A stretch of DNA of 64,000 nucleotides. It comes from Bacteroidaceae bacterium (GTDB taxonomy: Bacteria; Bacteroidota; Bacteroidia; Bacteroidales; Bacteroidaceae). The position numbers were made by a program, and so were the translations under genes. Location of the stretch: positions 1 to 64,000 of the forward strand of contig JAKSJB010000008.1 of NCBI GenBank assembly GCA_024398475.1, written 5' to 3'. Below, in pieces: positions 8,042-17,041 of the stretch (position 1 is the stretch's first letter; each line of letters starts with the position of its first letter). Under the pieces are notes generated by a model that was not told the DNA's origin, searched no databases, and saw nothing but the letters and a program-made list of their open reading frames with translations.

Positions 8042-9793
8042 ATGGAAATCAAGAATACTGAAGAAGTAAAGAGTGAATCGCTCAGCTTCGTAGAGGAAAT
8101 AATCAAAAATGACCTTGCTGAAGGTAAGAACGGTGGAAAAATTCAGACTCGTTTCCCTCCTGAGCCAAATGGCTATCTGCACATCGGACATGCCAAGGCT
8201 ATTTGTATGGACTTCGGTATGGCTGAGAAGTATGGCGGCGTATGCAATCTCCGTTTTGATGATACGAATCCTGCCAAGGAAGATGTTGAATATGTCGATG
8301 CCATCATGGAGGATATCAAATGGCTCGGATTCAAATGGGGCAACGTATATTATGCATCGGATTATTTCCAGCAGTTGTATGATTTCGCTATAGAACTCAT
8401 CAAGGAAGGTAAGGCTTATATTGATGAACAGACTTCCGAACAGATTGCTGAACAGAAGGGTACTCCTACTGTTCCTGGAGTTGCAAGTCCGTTCCGTGAC
8501 CGTCCTATAGATGAGAACCTGGAATTGTTCCAGAAGATGCAGGCTGGAGACGTGGAGGAGGGTTCTATGGTCCTGCGTGCTAAGATTGACATGGCTAATC
8601 CGAACATGCATTTCCGCGACCCAATCATCTACCGTGTGAAGAAAATACCTCACCACCGTACCGGCTCTAAATGGAATGTATATCCTAACTATGACTTTGC
8701 TCATGGTCAGTCGGACTTCTTTGAAGGTGTAACTCACTCTTTATGTACTTTGGAATTTGTTCCTCACCGTCCTCTGTATGACTTGTTCGTGGATTGGTTG
8801 AAGACTTCAAGGGGCGAGACTGAGAACATTGAGGACAACCGCCCTCGTCAGACTGAATTCAACAAACTGAATCTTTCTTATACTCTCATGTCGAAACGCA
8901 ACCTTCTTATTCTCACACAGGAAGGTGTGGTTAGTGGTTGGGATGACCCTCGTATGCCTACTATCTGTGGTATGCGCCGTCGTGGATACAGTCCGGAAAG
9001 TCTCCGCAATTTCGTCAAGATGATTGGCTATACCAAGTATGATGCCCTTAACGAATATGCAATGCTTGAGTCTGCAGTTCGTGAGGACCTGAATAAGCGT
9101 GCTACTCGACTGAGTGCGGTACTGAATCCGGTGAAACTGATTATCACCAATTATCCTGAAGGTCAGGTTGAGACTCTGGATGCTACAGACAATCCTGAGG
9201 ATGAGAATTCAAAGCATCATACTATTGAATTCAGCCGTGAACTTTGGATTGAACGTGATGACTTCATGGAAGATGCTCCTAAGAAGTTCTTCCGTCTGTC
9301 TATTGACCGTGAGGTTCGTCTGAAGAATGCGTATATCATCAAGTGTACCGGCATCAAGAAGGATGTTGACGGTAACATCGAAGAAATATACTGTGAATAT
9401 GATCCTCTTACAAAGAGCGGTATGCCTGAGGCTAACCGTAAGGTAAAGGGTACTATCCACTGGTTGAGTACTCAGCATTGTATTCCAGTTGAGGTGCGCA
9501 ACTACGAACGTCTGTGGCAGGTGGAAAACCCTCGTGACGAAATCAAGAAGTATTCCGACGAACACGAAGGAATACGTGGTATTGAAGCCATGCGTCCTTT
9601 CCTCAATCCTGACAGTCTTGTTGTCAATACCAATGCTTACATCGAAAAGTATGGTGCAGAATTCAAACCTTTGGATTATATTCAGTTCCAGCGTATTGGC
9701 TACTATACTCCTGACAAGAATTCTACTAAGGAACATCTTATATTCAACCGTACAGTTGGCTTGAAGGACAGTTGGGCTAAGGCAAGTAAGTAA
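8042..9793 (+). CDS. glnS: Glutaminyl-tRNA synthetase
   Basis: A 583-residue class I synthetase that charges tRNA-Gln directly. The HIGH signature is in FPPEPNGYLHIGHAKAI (about 38-54), and the KMSKS counterpart is LMSKR at 282-286. The C-terminal anticodon-binding beta-barrels occupy about 350-560. FDDTNPAKE and the GVVSGWDDPRMPT loop are typical of GlnRS rather than GluRS. The start at 8042 lacks a Shine-Dalgarno site, as is normal in this group. Confidence 0.95.
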   Translation: MEIKNTEEVKSESLSFVEEIIKNDLAEGKNGGKIQTRFPPEPNGYLHIGHAKAICMDFGMAEKYGGVCNLRFDDTNPAKEDVEYVDAIMEDIKWLGFKWGNVYYASDYFQQLYDFAIELIKEGKAYIDEQTSEQIAEQKGTPTVPGVASPFRDRPIDENLELFQKMQAGDVEEGSMVLRAKIDMANPNMHFRDPIIYRVKKIPHHRTGSKWNVYPNYDFAHGQSDFFEGVTHSLCTLEFVPHRPLYDLFVDWLKTSRGETENIEDNRPRQTEFNKLNLSYTLMSKRNLLILTQEGVVSGWDDPRMPTICGMRRRGYSPESLRNFVKMIGYTKYDALNEYAMLESAVREDLNKRATRLSAVLNPVKLIITNYPEGQVETLDATDNPEDENSKHHTIEFSRELWIERDDFMEDAPKKFFRLSIDREVRLKNAYIIKCTGIKKDVDGNIEEIYCEYDPLTKSGMPEANRKVKGTIHWLSTQHCIPVEVRNYERLWQVENPRDEIKKYSDEHEGIRGIEAMRPFLNPDSLVVNTNAYIEKYGAEFKPLDYIQFQRIGYYTPDKNSTKEHLIFNRTVGLKDSWAKASK

Positions 9794-9802
9794 GGGTATA
9801 AG

Positions 9803-9856
9803 GGCTGACGCCGGTTCAATTGAGGCTTGCGCCTCGGTTCAATGGCTTCGCCGGCA
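9803..9856. repeat. Palindromic extragenic repeat copy
   Basis: A full unit (variant GGC-TGAC-GCC first hairpin) plus the GGCTTCGCCGG start of a second one, 10 bp after the glnS stop. It is the same family as at 3649, 5197 and 7345. Confidence 0.8.
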
Positions 9857-9899
9857 AGGCAAATGTCAAAAGTCTGCGACTACTAAATGCATATTATCA

Positions 9900-11396
9900 G
9901 TGAAGAACGACGATTTATACGAATCAAGGGAGTTTGCAGCTTTGTTGCATAATTATGAGAAAGCAAAGCTGCAGGGTACTTCTCTGTATCTTGATTCTGA
10001 TGATTTTGTTGATATTGCTGAGTATTATATGGAGAACGGATCTATCAGCAAGATGCTTGATGTTGCTGAGGATGGACTGAGTCTTCATCCTGACGATGAG
10101 TATTTGTTGTCTCTAAAGATAAATGCCTTAATCAGTATGCATAGGTTTGATGATGCAGCTCTACTGCTGGATTCCATCAATCCGAAAACGGACCATGACG
10201 TATATTATTTCCGGGCTCAACTGGCATGTGCCGTTGATGGTGATGACGGGAAAGCAACTGAATTGTTCCGTAAATGGCTGAAGTTGGAACGGAATGAGTG
10301 TGACTCCATGAAGAATAAGGAGGAGGGGTACAACCGTTTCAAGGATGCTGTTTACCATGTTATCATTTCCTTTTCTGACCTAAGTGTCAATCCTGATGTT
10401 CAGTCGTCAATCGATTTATGGACAAAGGAGTATGTGGATCTTTTCTCTCCGCTTGATGGTGACAATACGGATATGGATGTTGCTAGGTCTTGTCACGATG
10501 CCGAACTGATTGAGCGTGAGATTGAAGTATATACCCAATGTCTGGACAACAATCCATATATTCCTCAGGGATGGACTTATCTGGCTTCATTGCAGAATGT
10601 GCAGGGACATATTGAAGATTCCCTGAATTCTGCCGAAAATGCACTGGCAATTGACCCAGATGATTTGCAGGCAATTCTGGTTCGTGCCCATTCCTGTTAT
10701 GACTTGCAGAATTATGCACAGTCATTGGTGGATTACAAGAGGTATTACAATGAGACGGAGGACGCGTCGTTCTTTATGGTAATGGGTAGTTGCGCAATGC
10801 ATATCGGTCAGAAGGAAGAGGGATTTGAACTTTTGAAGAAGGCTCGTGAATTCTGTACCCGACACAGTAGAAACAAGGAGGAACAGGCGTATAACCGAGC
10901 CTATATTTCCGATTCACTGGCATTGGGCGGTTTTTTCAAGGAGGCTCTGACGATGATAAACCTTGCCCTGAGACCGTTTCCGGAAAATCCGAATTTCCTC
11001 TTGCAGAAAGGTAATATCCTACTGTCATTGGACAGAATCAAAATGGCTGTCGATACATATTCAGAAGCGGCTAAGTGTGCCTCACCAAAAATAGTTCCTA
11101 CGGTGGTGATGGCTGGTTGCGAATTGATGGACAAGGGGTATCTGCGTGCAGCAATACTATTCTTCAATATGGCTCTGAAGGCTGAGGACGAATATGATTC
11201 CGTAACGGCTTATGCCTATCTGGCATATATATATTATCTGCTTAAGGAAACTGAACCATTTCAGTATAATCTGGAATGTGCCTGTATGGAAGTACCGTTC
11301 ATAGTCAAGGCATTGTGGGGCGATAATCTGATTGGTGTGGATGTGGATGACTACTATGAATTCATAAATAAACTCTATAAGAAAAGAATTCAATAA
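9900..11396 (+). CDS. Tetratricopeptide repeat protein
   Basis: A 498-residue, probably cytoplasmic protein without signal peptide or membrane segment, built of helical TPR-type repeats along its whole length. The clearest are about 215-250 (NPYIPQGWTYLASLQNVQGHIEDSLNSAENALAIDPDD as adjoining pieces), 254-285 and 355-385. It is acidic overall. The start is taken as GTG at 9900, because the nearest upstream ATG (9887) is in another frame. It is followed 10 bp later by the lipoprotein gene and so probably leads an operon. No partner can be named from sequence. Confidence 0.75.
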   Translation: MKNDDLYESREFAALLHNYEKAKLQGTSLYLDSDDFVDIAEYYMENGSISKMLDVAEDGLSLHPDDEYLLSLKINALISMHRFDDAALLLDSINPKTDHDVYYFRAQLACAVDGDDGKATELFRKWLKLERNECDSMKNKEEGYNRFKDAVYHVIISFSDLSVNPDVQSSIDLWTKEYVDLFSPLDGDNTDMDVARSCHDAELIEREIEVYTQCLDNNPYIPQGWTYLASLQNVQGHIEDSLNSAENALAIDPDDLQAILVRAHSCYDLQNYAQSLVDYKRYYNETEDASFFMVMGSCAMHIGQKEEGFELLKKAREFCTRHSRNKEEQAYNRAYISDSLALGGFFKEALTMINLALRPFPENPNFLLQKGNILLSLDRIKMAVDTYSEAAKCASPKIVPTVVMAGCELMDKGYLRAAILFFNMALKAEDEYDSVTAYAYLAYIYYLLKETEPFQYNLECACMEVPFIVKALWGDNLIGVDVDDYYEFINKLYKKRIQ

Positions 11397-11406
11397 AGTA
11401 CTGATT

Positions 11407-12843
11407 ATGTTTAAGGTAAGATATTGTTTCTGGTCATTGTTGGTCGTTTCTCTCATGATGATTGTTTCATCCTGCAGTGACAGCAAGCAGGATTATGTCT
11501 GTGTCATTCCGAATGACGCAACTGCCGTTGTGAGCATGGACTTGAATTCATTGGCATTAAAAAGTGAACTTGGTTCGTCTTCTGCAATTACTACGCTGAA
11601 AAAATATATGGGTATATTTATCAGTACTGATGCAAGGACAAAGATGGAAACCCTGATTAATGACCCTTCACTGTCGGGATTGGATTTTTCCCAACCTGCA
11701 TATATGTTCATGACACCAAATCAGTGTGTGGGACTTACATTCAAGGTTGATGACTGCTCCATGTTTGAGAACATTATCGAAACGCTGGCTAGGCAGGGAA
11801 TATGTTCGGGTATTAAGGAACACGATGGATATCAGTGGAGTACGTTGATGGATGACATTAATATCTGTTTCTCAGATAATACCTTATTGTTGATGACTCA
11901 GTTGGAAGGTACGGCAATGAGTGGTTCCGCACGTCTGCAGTCGTTGATGCTTTCCCTGATGCAGATGCCGAGTGAGGAATCCTTTGCGTCTGGTGACTGT
12001 TTCAGAAGAATGAATTCACAGGAATGCGGTGACATTCAGTTCTATGCAAACCTTGCAGCCGTTCCGTCGGAATATATGCAGAATGTAAAGTTGCCATTGC
12101 CTGTAGGTGCAAGATATTCTGACATTCAATTAGTAGGTGGCGCTGACTTCAACAAGGGAGGGGCAATGTTAAAAACCCAACTGTACAGCGACAGCGAAAA
12201 AGTTCAGAAGATGATTGATGACATATATTCGTCATTTAAGCCTATTGAGGGACAGTATACTGATAATGCCGGTGATTATATATGTTTCACGGCTGGTGTA
12301 AATGGTGGGAAAATCCTCAATTATCTTAAGGCGATACCTCAGGTCAAGGAATATCTTATAGGTGCAAATCTTGCTATAGACTGTGATAACATAATCAAAT
12401 CCTTCGATGGAGATATACTCTTTTGTATGAATAGCGGGAACTCATATTCTCTTTATGCTCATATGGGAAATGCCGATGTAATGAAGGATATTGATGATTG
12501 GAAGCAGTCAGCTGAAGAATATGGATTTGGATTCAGTGAAGTTGGCAGCAATCAATACCGTATTAACGTTGATGACAATGACTGGTTCATGGCTTACAGC
12601 AAAGAGACACTTTACGTGGGTTCTGAAGCAAGGGAACTCAGTAACGGAACTAAGTCCGACAGACTACCTGAGGAACAAAAGGGTAGAAACATATTTGTAA
12701 ATGTAAATATGAAGGACAGATATCCTCTTGTTGACAAGGTTGTAATTACTTCTTCGGGTGTGGGCGAGATGACGTATGTCATCGATATGCGGGATAAGTC
12801 TGAAAACATACTTAAAATATTATTGGGACAATGGAAACTATAA
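11407..12843 (+). CDS. DUF4836-like lipoprotein
   Basis: A 478-residue protein with a lipoprotein signal (lipobox around VSSC, Cys near residue 23), so it is probably anchored in the inner or outer membrane facing the periplasm. The mature start DYVCVIPNDATAVVSMDLNSLALKS is characteristic of the Bacteroidota DUF4836 family, whose function is unknown. The gene overlaps the next one by 13 bp, suggesting translational coupling to the ABC transporter. Confidence 0.65.
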   Translation: MFKVRYCFWSLLVVSLMMIVSSCSDSKQDYVCVIPNDATAVVSMDLNSLALKSELGSSSAITTLKKYMGIFISTDARTKMETLINDPSLSGLDFSQPAYMFMTPNQCVGLTFKVDDCSMFENIIETLARQGICSGIKEHDGYQWSTLMDDINICFSDNTLLLMTQLEGTAMSGSARLQSLMLSLMQMPSEESFASGDCFRRMNSQECGDIQFYANLAAVPSEYMQNVKLPLPVGARYSDIQLVGGADFNKGGAMLKTQLYSDSEKVQKMIDDIYSSFKPIEGQYTDNAGDYICFTAGVNGGKILNYLKAIPQVKEYLIGANLAIDCDNIIKSFDGDILFCMNSGNSYSLYAHMGNADVMKDIDDWKQSAEEYGFGFSEVGSNQYRINVDDNDWFMAYSKETLYVGSEARELSNGTKSDRLPEEQKGRNIFVNVNMKDRYPLVDKVVITSSGVGEMTYVIDMRDKSENILKILLGQWKL

Positions 12844-13475
12844 GTCTGCAAAATACACTGCCTAATGTGTTTGCCCAACGTAATGACGTAGACAGTGACG
12901 TGTGGCTGCAGAACCTCACGTTTGAAAAACAGAAGCTGTATCTGGTGGAGGCAAATTCCGGTACTGGAAAGTCTTCCCTTTGCAGTTATATGTTCGGCTA
13001 TCGTCATGACTATTCGGGTAAGATTCTTTTTGACAAAGATGATATAAGTCAATATAGTGTCGGCCAATGGGTGAAGATTCGTCAGAAGTCACTTGCTCTG
13101 CTATGGCAGGAACTCCGTCTTTTTCCGGAACTTACCGCGATGGAGAACGTGGAAATCAAGAACAATATTACGGGTTGTCAGACTAAGGAACAGATATTGC
13201 GCTGGTTTGAAATGCTGGGGATTCCTGACAAGACTGATGCTCTTATCGGACGTATGTCTTTCGGTCAGCAGCAGCGTGTGGCTATGATAAGGACTTTATG
13301 CCAACCATTTGACTTCGTATTCGTGGATGAGCCTATAAGTCACCTTGATGACAGCAACAGCCGCATTATGGGGGACATTCTCATGACTGAGGCAAATAAA
13401 CAGGGTGCTGGGGTGATTGTTACCAGTATCGGTAAGCACATGGACTTAAAATACGACAAAATTCTAAAATTATAG
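12831..13475 (+). CDS. ABC transporter ATP-binding protein (LolD/MacB type)
   Basis: A 214-residue nucleotide-binding subunit. The P-loop ANSGTGKSS (41-49) has Ala in place of the usual first Gly. The signature motif is MSFGQQQR (usually LSGGQ), and Walker B is FDFVFVDEPISHLDD. The Q-loop is in LALLWQELRLFPELTAMENV, typical of the LolD/FtsE/MacB group. The permease gene starts 4 bp after its stop, so the two form one transporter. The substrate is unknown; export or lipoprotein/stress signalling is inferred from the family. Confidence 0.85.
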   Translation: METISLQNTLPNVFAQRNDVDSDVWLQNLTFEKQKLYLVEANSGTGKSSLCSYMFGYRHDYSGKILFDKDDISQYSVGQWVKIRQKSLALLWQELRLFPELTAMENVEIKNNITGCQTKEQILRWFEMLGIPDKTDALIGRMSFGQQQRVAMIRTLCQPFDFVFVDEPISHLDDSNSRIMGDILMTEANKQGAGVIVTSIGKHMDLKYDKILKL

Positions 13476-13479
13476 TGAT

Positions 13480-14673
13480 ATGATTTGGAAATTACTACGT
13501 CAGCATATCAGCATACCACAGTTCCTTGGTTTCTTCCTTGCGAACTTGGTGGGTATGGTCATAATTCTTCTTGGTGTACAGTTCTATACGGATACTCAGG
13601 CTGTATATACAGGGGAGGATAGTTTCATGAAATCAGACTATCTAATTGTCAACAAGAAAATCAGTGCCGTCACTACATTGACGGGAAAGTCGAGTGCATT
13701 CTCGCATCCGGAACTGCAGGATATGGAACGGCAGAAGTTCGTGGAACGTATGGGGTGCTTTACTTCATCGGCTTTCGACGTGAATGCAACGTTTGACCTC
13801 GACCAGATGACAAATATCTCTACCGACATGTTCTTCGAAGCAGTACCTGATGAATTCGTAGATGTGAAAAGTGAGGACTGGACTTTCCGACAAGGTGTTA
13901 AGGAACTGCCTATCATTCTGCCTCGTAACTATCTTGACCTCTATAATTTCGGTTATGCACAAAGTAGGAACATGCCGAAACTGTCGGAAGGAATACTTGG
14001 CGTGATAAAACTGAAAATCAACATAAGGGGTAATGGTAGAAACGATGAATATGTGGGAAGGATTGTGGGCTTCAGCAGTCGCCTTAATACGATTCTTGTA
14101 CCTCAGCCGTTTATGGACTGGGCTAATTCATACTATGCAGACGGTAAGTCTAATGCTCCAACAAGATTAATTCTTGAGGTAAACAATCCTACGGACGAGC
14201 ATCTCACTACATATCTGCAGGACAATAACTATGAGACGGATCAGGATAAACTGGATGCGTCCAAGACTACATTTATGCTGCGTATGATTGTGGGTATCGT
14301 GATGAGCGTCGGTGTCGTAATCAGTCTGCTTGCACTGTATGTCCTGATGCTGAGTGTGTATCTTCTGGTGGAAAAGAACAATACCAAACTGGAAAACCTG
14401 TTGTTGATAGGCTACAGTCCTGCCCGTGTGTCACGTCCTTATCAGATACTAACCATAGGACTGAATGTCCTGGTGTTGCTGATTGCATTTGTCGTGATGT
14501 TTGTCGTGAGAAACATATATATGGAGATGTTCCAGAACTTCTTCCCTGAACTGGAAACTCCTTCCGTTGCATTGTCGCTTGCTGTCGGTTTATTCCTGCT
14601 TGTGATTGTATCTACCGTAAACGTCATTGCTGTATATACTAAAGTGAAGTCTATATGGAACAGAAAGTCATAA
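13480..14673 (+). CDS. FtsX/MacB-like ABC transporter permease
   Basis: A 397-residue membrane protein with four predicted helices: about 15-37, then 268-295, 322-348 and 370-392. A large periplasmic domain lies between helices 1 and 2. This is the MacB/LolC/FtsX topology. It pairs with the ATPase gene directly upstream. Its last 19 bp overlap the start of the kinase/RapZ-C gene, so all four genes from 11407 on look translationally linked. Confidence 0.82.
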   Translation: MIWKLLRQHISIPQFLGFFLANLVGMVIILLGVQFYTDTQAVYTGEDSFMKSDYLIVNKKISAVTTLTGKSSAFSHPELQDMERQKFVERMGCFTSSAFDVNATFDLDQMTNISTDMFFEAVPDEFVDVKSEDWTFRQGVKELPIILPRNYLDLYNFGYAQSRNMPKLSEGILGVIKLKINIRGNGRNDEYVGRIVGFSSRLNTILVPQPFMDWANSYYADGKSNAPTRLILEVNNPTDEHLTTYLQDNNYETDQDKLDASKTTFMLRMIVGIVMSVGVVISLLALYVLMLSVYLLVEKNNTKLENLLLIGYSPARVSRPYQILTIGLNVLVLLIAFVVMFVVRNIYMEMFQNFFPELETPSVALSLAVGLFLLVIVSTVNVIAVYTKVKSIWNRKS

Positions 14674-16103
14674 CGCTTTATACTGAAACATTCGGAAAGG
14701 CTCCGAAGAGTGTTGAGCACCTGTTCGGAGGTGGCGGCAGTAGTCGAAGGTATTACAGGATAATGGCCGAGGATGGGGCCTCTATCTATGGTGTTACAAG
14801 TTCTTCACCTGACGAGAATAGGGCTTTCTACAACCTTTCCCGTCTGTTTGCGGAGCGCAGTCTTTCCGTTCCTAAAGTATATGCGTTGAGTGTTGACTGT
14901 ATGTGTTATCTTCAGCAAGATTTGGGTACTACGACACTGAAGGAATATATTGCCGAGACAGGTGATGTGACTATGCTGCACAGAGTTATGGCTGATCTTC
15001 CGAATGTACAGTTCAAGGGGGTTGGTGATGAGGTTTACAGGGAATGTTATCCGGTTCCGGCGCTTGATGAAATGAGTGTGATGTTTGACCTAAATTACTT
15101 CAAGTACTGTTTCGTGAAACTTACCGGAATCGAGTTCAATGAGGTGAAACTGCAGCACGATTTCGACCAATTGACTGCCGATATCCTTTCCGAGGATACT
15201 GATACGTTCCTTTATAGGGATTTTCAGGCACGCAACGTGATGGTTTTCAACGGTAATCATTATTATATTGATTATCAGGGTGGCCGCAGGGGACCTATAT
15301 ACTATGACGTTGCAAGTTTTCTGTGGCAGGCTTCTGCCGGGTACAGCGAACAACTGCGTAGCGAACTGATTGATACATATATTGAATCATTGCAACGTTA
15401 CAGAAACATTTCGAAGGAAGAGTTTATGCCACGACTTATGCTGTTCGTGCTTTTCCGCACGCTTCAGGTCCTTGGTGCATACGGATTCCGTGGATTATGG
15501 GAACGAAAGAAACACTTTATCGACAGTATTCCTGCCGGACTTGCCAATCTGCGAAGTCTGGTGGCAAAGGGTGTCATTGACAGTTTCCCATATCTGAAAC
15601 AGGTTGCAGTAATGCTTACGGAACTGAATACTGACAGTATGGCTCCGAAAGTACCAAAAGCAGATTCTGCTTCCAAAACAAACAATCTTACCGTTCAGGT
15701 TACTTCTTTCTCCTTCAAGAAAGGAATACCTGAAGATCCTTCCGGCAACGGTGGCGGTTATGTCTTTGACTGCAGAGGAACTAACAATCCCGGCAGATAT
15801 GAAGAGTATAAGAAACTTACTGGACTCGACCTTCCTGTGATTCAGTTCCTGGAACGTGACGGTGAAATTCTTTCATTCCTTGAAAGTGTATATCCACTTG
15901 TGGATTTTCACACAAAACGCTTTATGGACAGAGGTTTTACTCATCTCATGATTTCTTTTGGATGTACAGGCGGACAACATCGCAGTGTGTATTGTGCACA
16001 ACATGTTGCCGAATATCTTGCAAGCAAGTATGACGTGAAGGTTGAACTCTGTCACCGCGAACAAGGTATTTTTACGGTTATTGATAAAGGTTTATACTCT
16101 TAA
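14655..16103 (+). CDS. APH-type sugar kinase fused to RapZ C-terminal domain
   Basis: A 482-residue two-domain protein. Residues 1-330 form a phosphotransferase of the aminoglycoside/choline kinase fold (AmgK-like), with the nucleotide loop FGGGGSSRRYY, the catalytic loop YRDFQARNVM and the metal Asp in IDYQGG. Residues about 348-482 match the C-terminal domain of RapZ (DCRGTNNPG, FTHLMISFGCTGGQHRSV, VELCHREQ), which in E. coli RapZ binds glucosamine-6-phosphate. The N-terminal P-loop domain of RapZ is absent. The combination suggests a kinase acting on an amino sugar or MurNAc/GlcNAc with its own sugar-phosphate sensor, but the substrate is inferred. It overlaps the ABC permease gene (19 bp) and meets trmN6 tail to tail with a 4-bp overlap. 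Confidence 0.8.
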   Translation: MEQKVITLYTETFGKAPKSVEHLFGGGGSSRRYYRIMAEDGASIYGVTSSSPDENRAFYNLSRLFAERSLSVPKVYALSVDCMCYLQQDLGTTTLKEYIAETGDVTMLHRVMADLPNVQFKGVGDEVYRECYPVPALDEMSVMFDLNYFKYCFVKLTGIEFNEVKLQHDFDQLTADILSEDTDTFLYRDFQARNVMVFNGNHYYIDYQGGRRGPIYYDVASFLWQASAGYSEQLRSELIDTYIESLQRYRNISKEEFMPRLMLFVLFRTLQVLGAYGFRGLWERKKHFIDSIPAGLANLRSLVAKGVIDSFPYLKQVAVMLTELNTDSMAPKVPKADSASKTNNLTVQVTSFSFKKGIPEDPSGNGGGYVFDCRGTNNPGRYEEYKKLTGLDLPVIQFLERDGEILSFLESVYPLVDFHTKRFMDRGFTHLMISFGCTGGQHRSVYCAQHVAEYLASKYDVKVELCHREQGIFTVIDKGLYS

Positions 16104-16867
16104 CCCCTTATATACGGTCGTGTCAACAATTGATGTTGCGGGGTTGGTTTTCCTTCGCGGCTGAGTATTGTCAGTTCTGAATGTATGGTGGAATGAATGT
16201 GCCGTGAAAATGCGAGAAGTGAACGGTGCGGTTGATTCCGCATATGTTGTCTTTCGGTAGAATAAACGATACATTCGTGGGTGAGATACAGACATTGTTC
16301 GGCACAGACTGCCACAAAACGATTACGGGCAGAGTAGGGGAGTATTACGAAGAAAGCACCATAATCGTTCATGCAGATATCCACACCCTTTGCCAATGAC
16401 TCAAAGGAGAGACCAGACGTGTGCTTGGCATTACTGAAACGGTTGTTTCCTGATACATTGTTCTCTTCATAGAACGGAGGATTGCTGATTATGATATTGA
16501 ATTTCCTACTGAATTTCTGCATGAGTCCGTCGGTGTCGGAGAAATCTTGATGCAACACTTTTATCGTGTCGGAGTAGGGAGATGAAGCAATATTCTTCTG
16601 TGCCTGTAGTATCGACGGTTGGTCAATATCTATGGCTGTAACAACTGAACCTTGTATTTCCTGAGCGGCCATGAGGGCAATAAGTCCTGTACCCGTTCCG
16701 ATATCGAGAACAGACTTGTGTTGATTGTCTGTATGGATGATACCTGAAGTGTTCACAATCCGACATGACCATGCACCAATCAGTACTCCGTCAGTACCGA
16801 CCTTGAGGGCGCATTCATCGTGACTTACGAAGAAATGCTTGAATTGAAATCCGTTATCCTTTGCCAT
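16100..16867 (-). CDS. trmN6: tRNA1(Val) adenine-37 N6-methyltransferase
   Basis: A class I SAM-dependent methyltransferase of the YfiC/TrmN6 family. Motif I is VLDIGTGTGLIALMAAQ and the catalytic NPPFY motif for exocyclic amino groups is in NIIISNPPFYEENN. The N-terminal signature FQFKHFFVSHDECALKVGTDGVLIGAW is strongly conserved in this family. The start MAKDNGFQF at 16867 gives 255 residues; a start five codons upstream (16882) is possible. It converges on the kinase/RapZ-C gene with a 4-bp overlap. Confidence 0.87.
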   Translation of the reverse strand: MAKDNGFQFKHFFVSHDECALKVGTDGVLIGAWSCRIVNTSGIIHTDNQHKSVLDIGTGTGLIALMAAQEIQGSVVTAIDIDQPSILQAQKNIASSPYSDTIKVLHQDFSDTDGLMQKFSRKFNIIISNPPFYEENNVSGNNRFSNAKHTSGLSFESLAKGVDICMNDYGAFFVILPYSARNRFVAVCAEQCLYLTHECIVYSTERQHMRNQPHRSLLAFSRHIHSTIHSELTILSREGKPTPQHQLLTRPYIRG

Positions 16868-17041
16868 TGCTTTATTTTGCAAAGTTAGTAAATATGGCTA
16901 TATTTATCTATGTTTTTCAGTATAAAGTTTTAAATTGTTCAAAATCTTTGGTGTTAATGCCAATATCTAAAGATATTTTTGTAACTTTGCCAAAAATATT
17001 GCAAATATTCAAATCATAAATAATTTTAAACAAAAAGACAT

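Noticed and set aside
7922..8737. Minus-strand frame of 271 codons opposite glnS
   Set aside because: It lies fully within the coding strand of a certain gene apart from a short end and shows no domain; it is a shadow of glnS codon bias.
16945..16989. TTTG (16947) and TAACTTTG (16982) as a full glyA promoter
   Set aside because: The spacing is 31 nt, too long; only the -7 box is credible, so no separate promoter entry was made.
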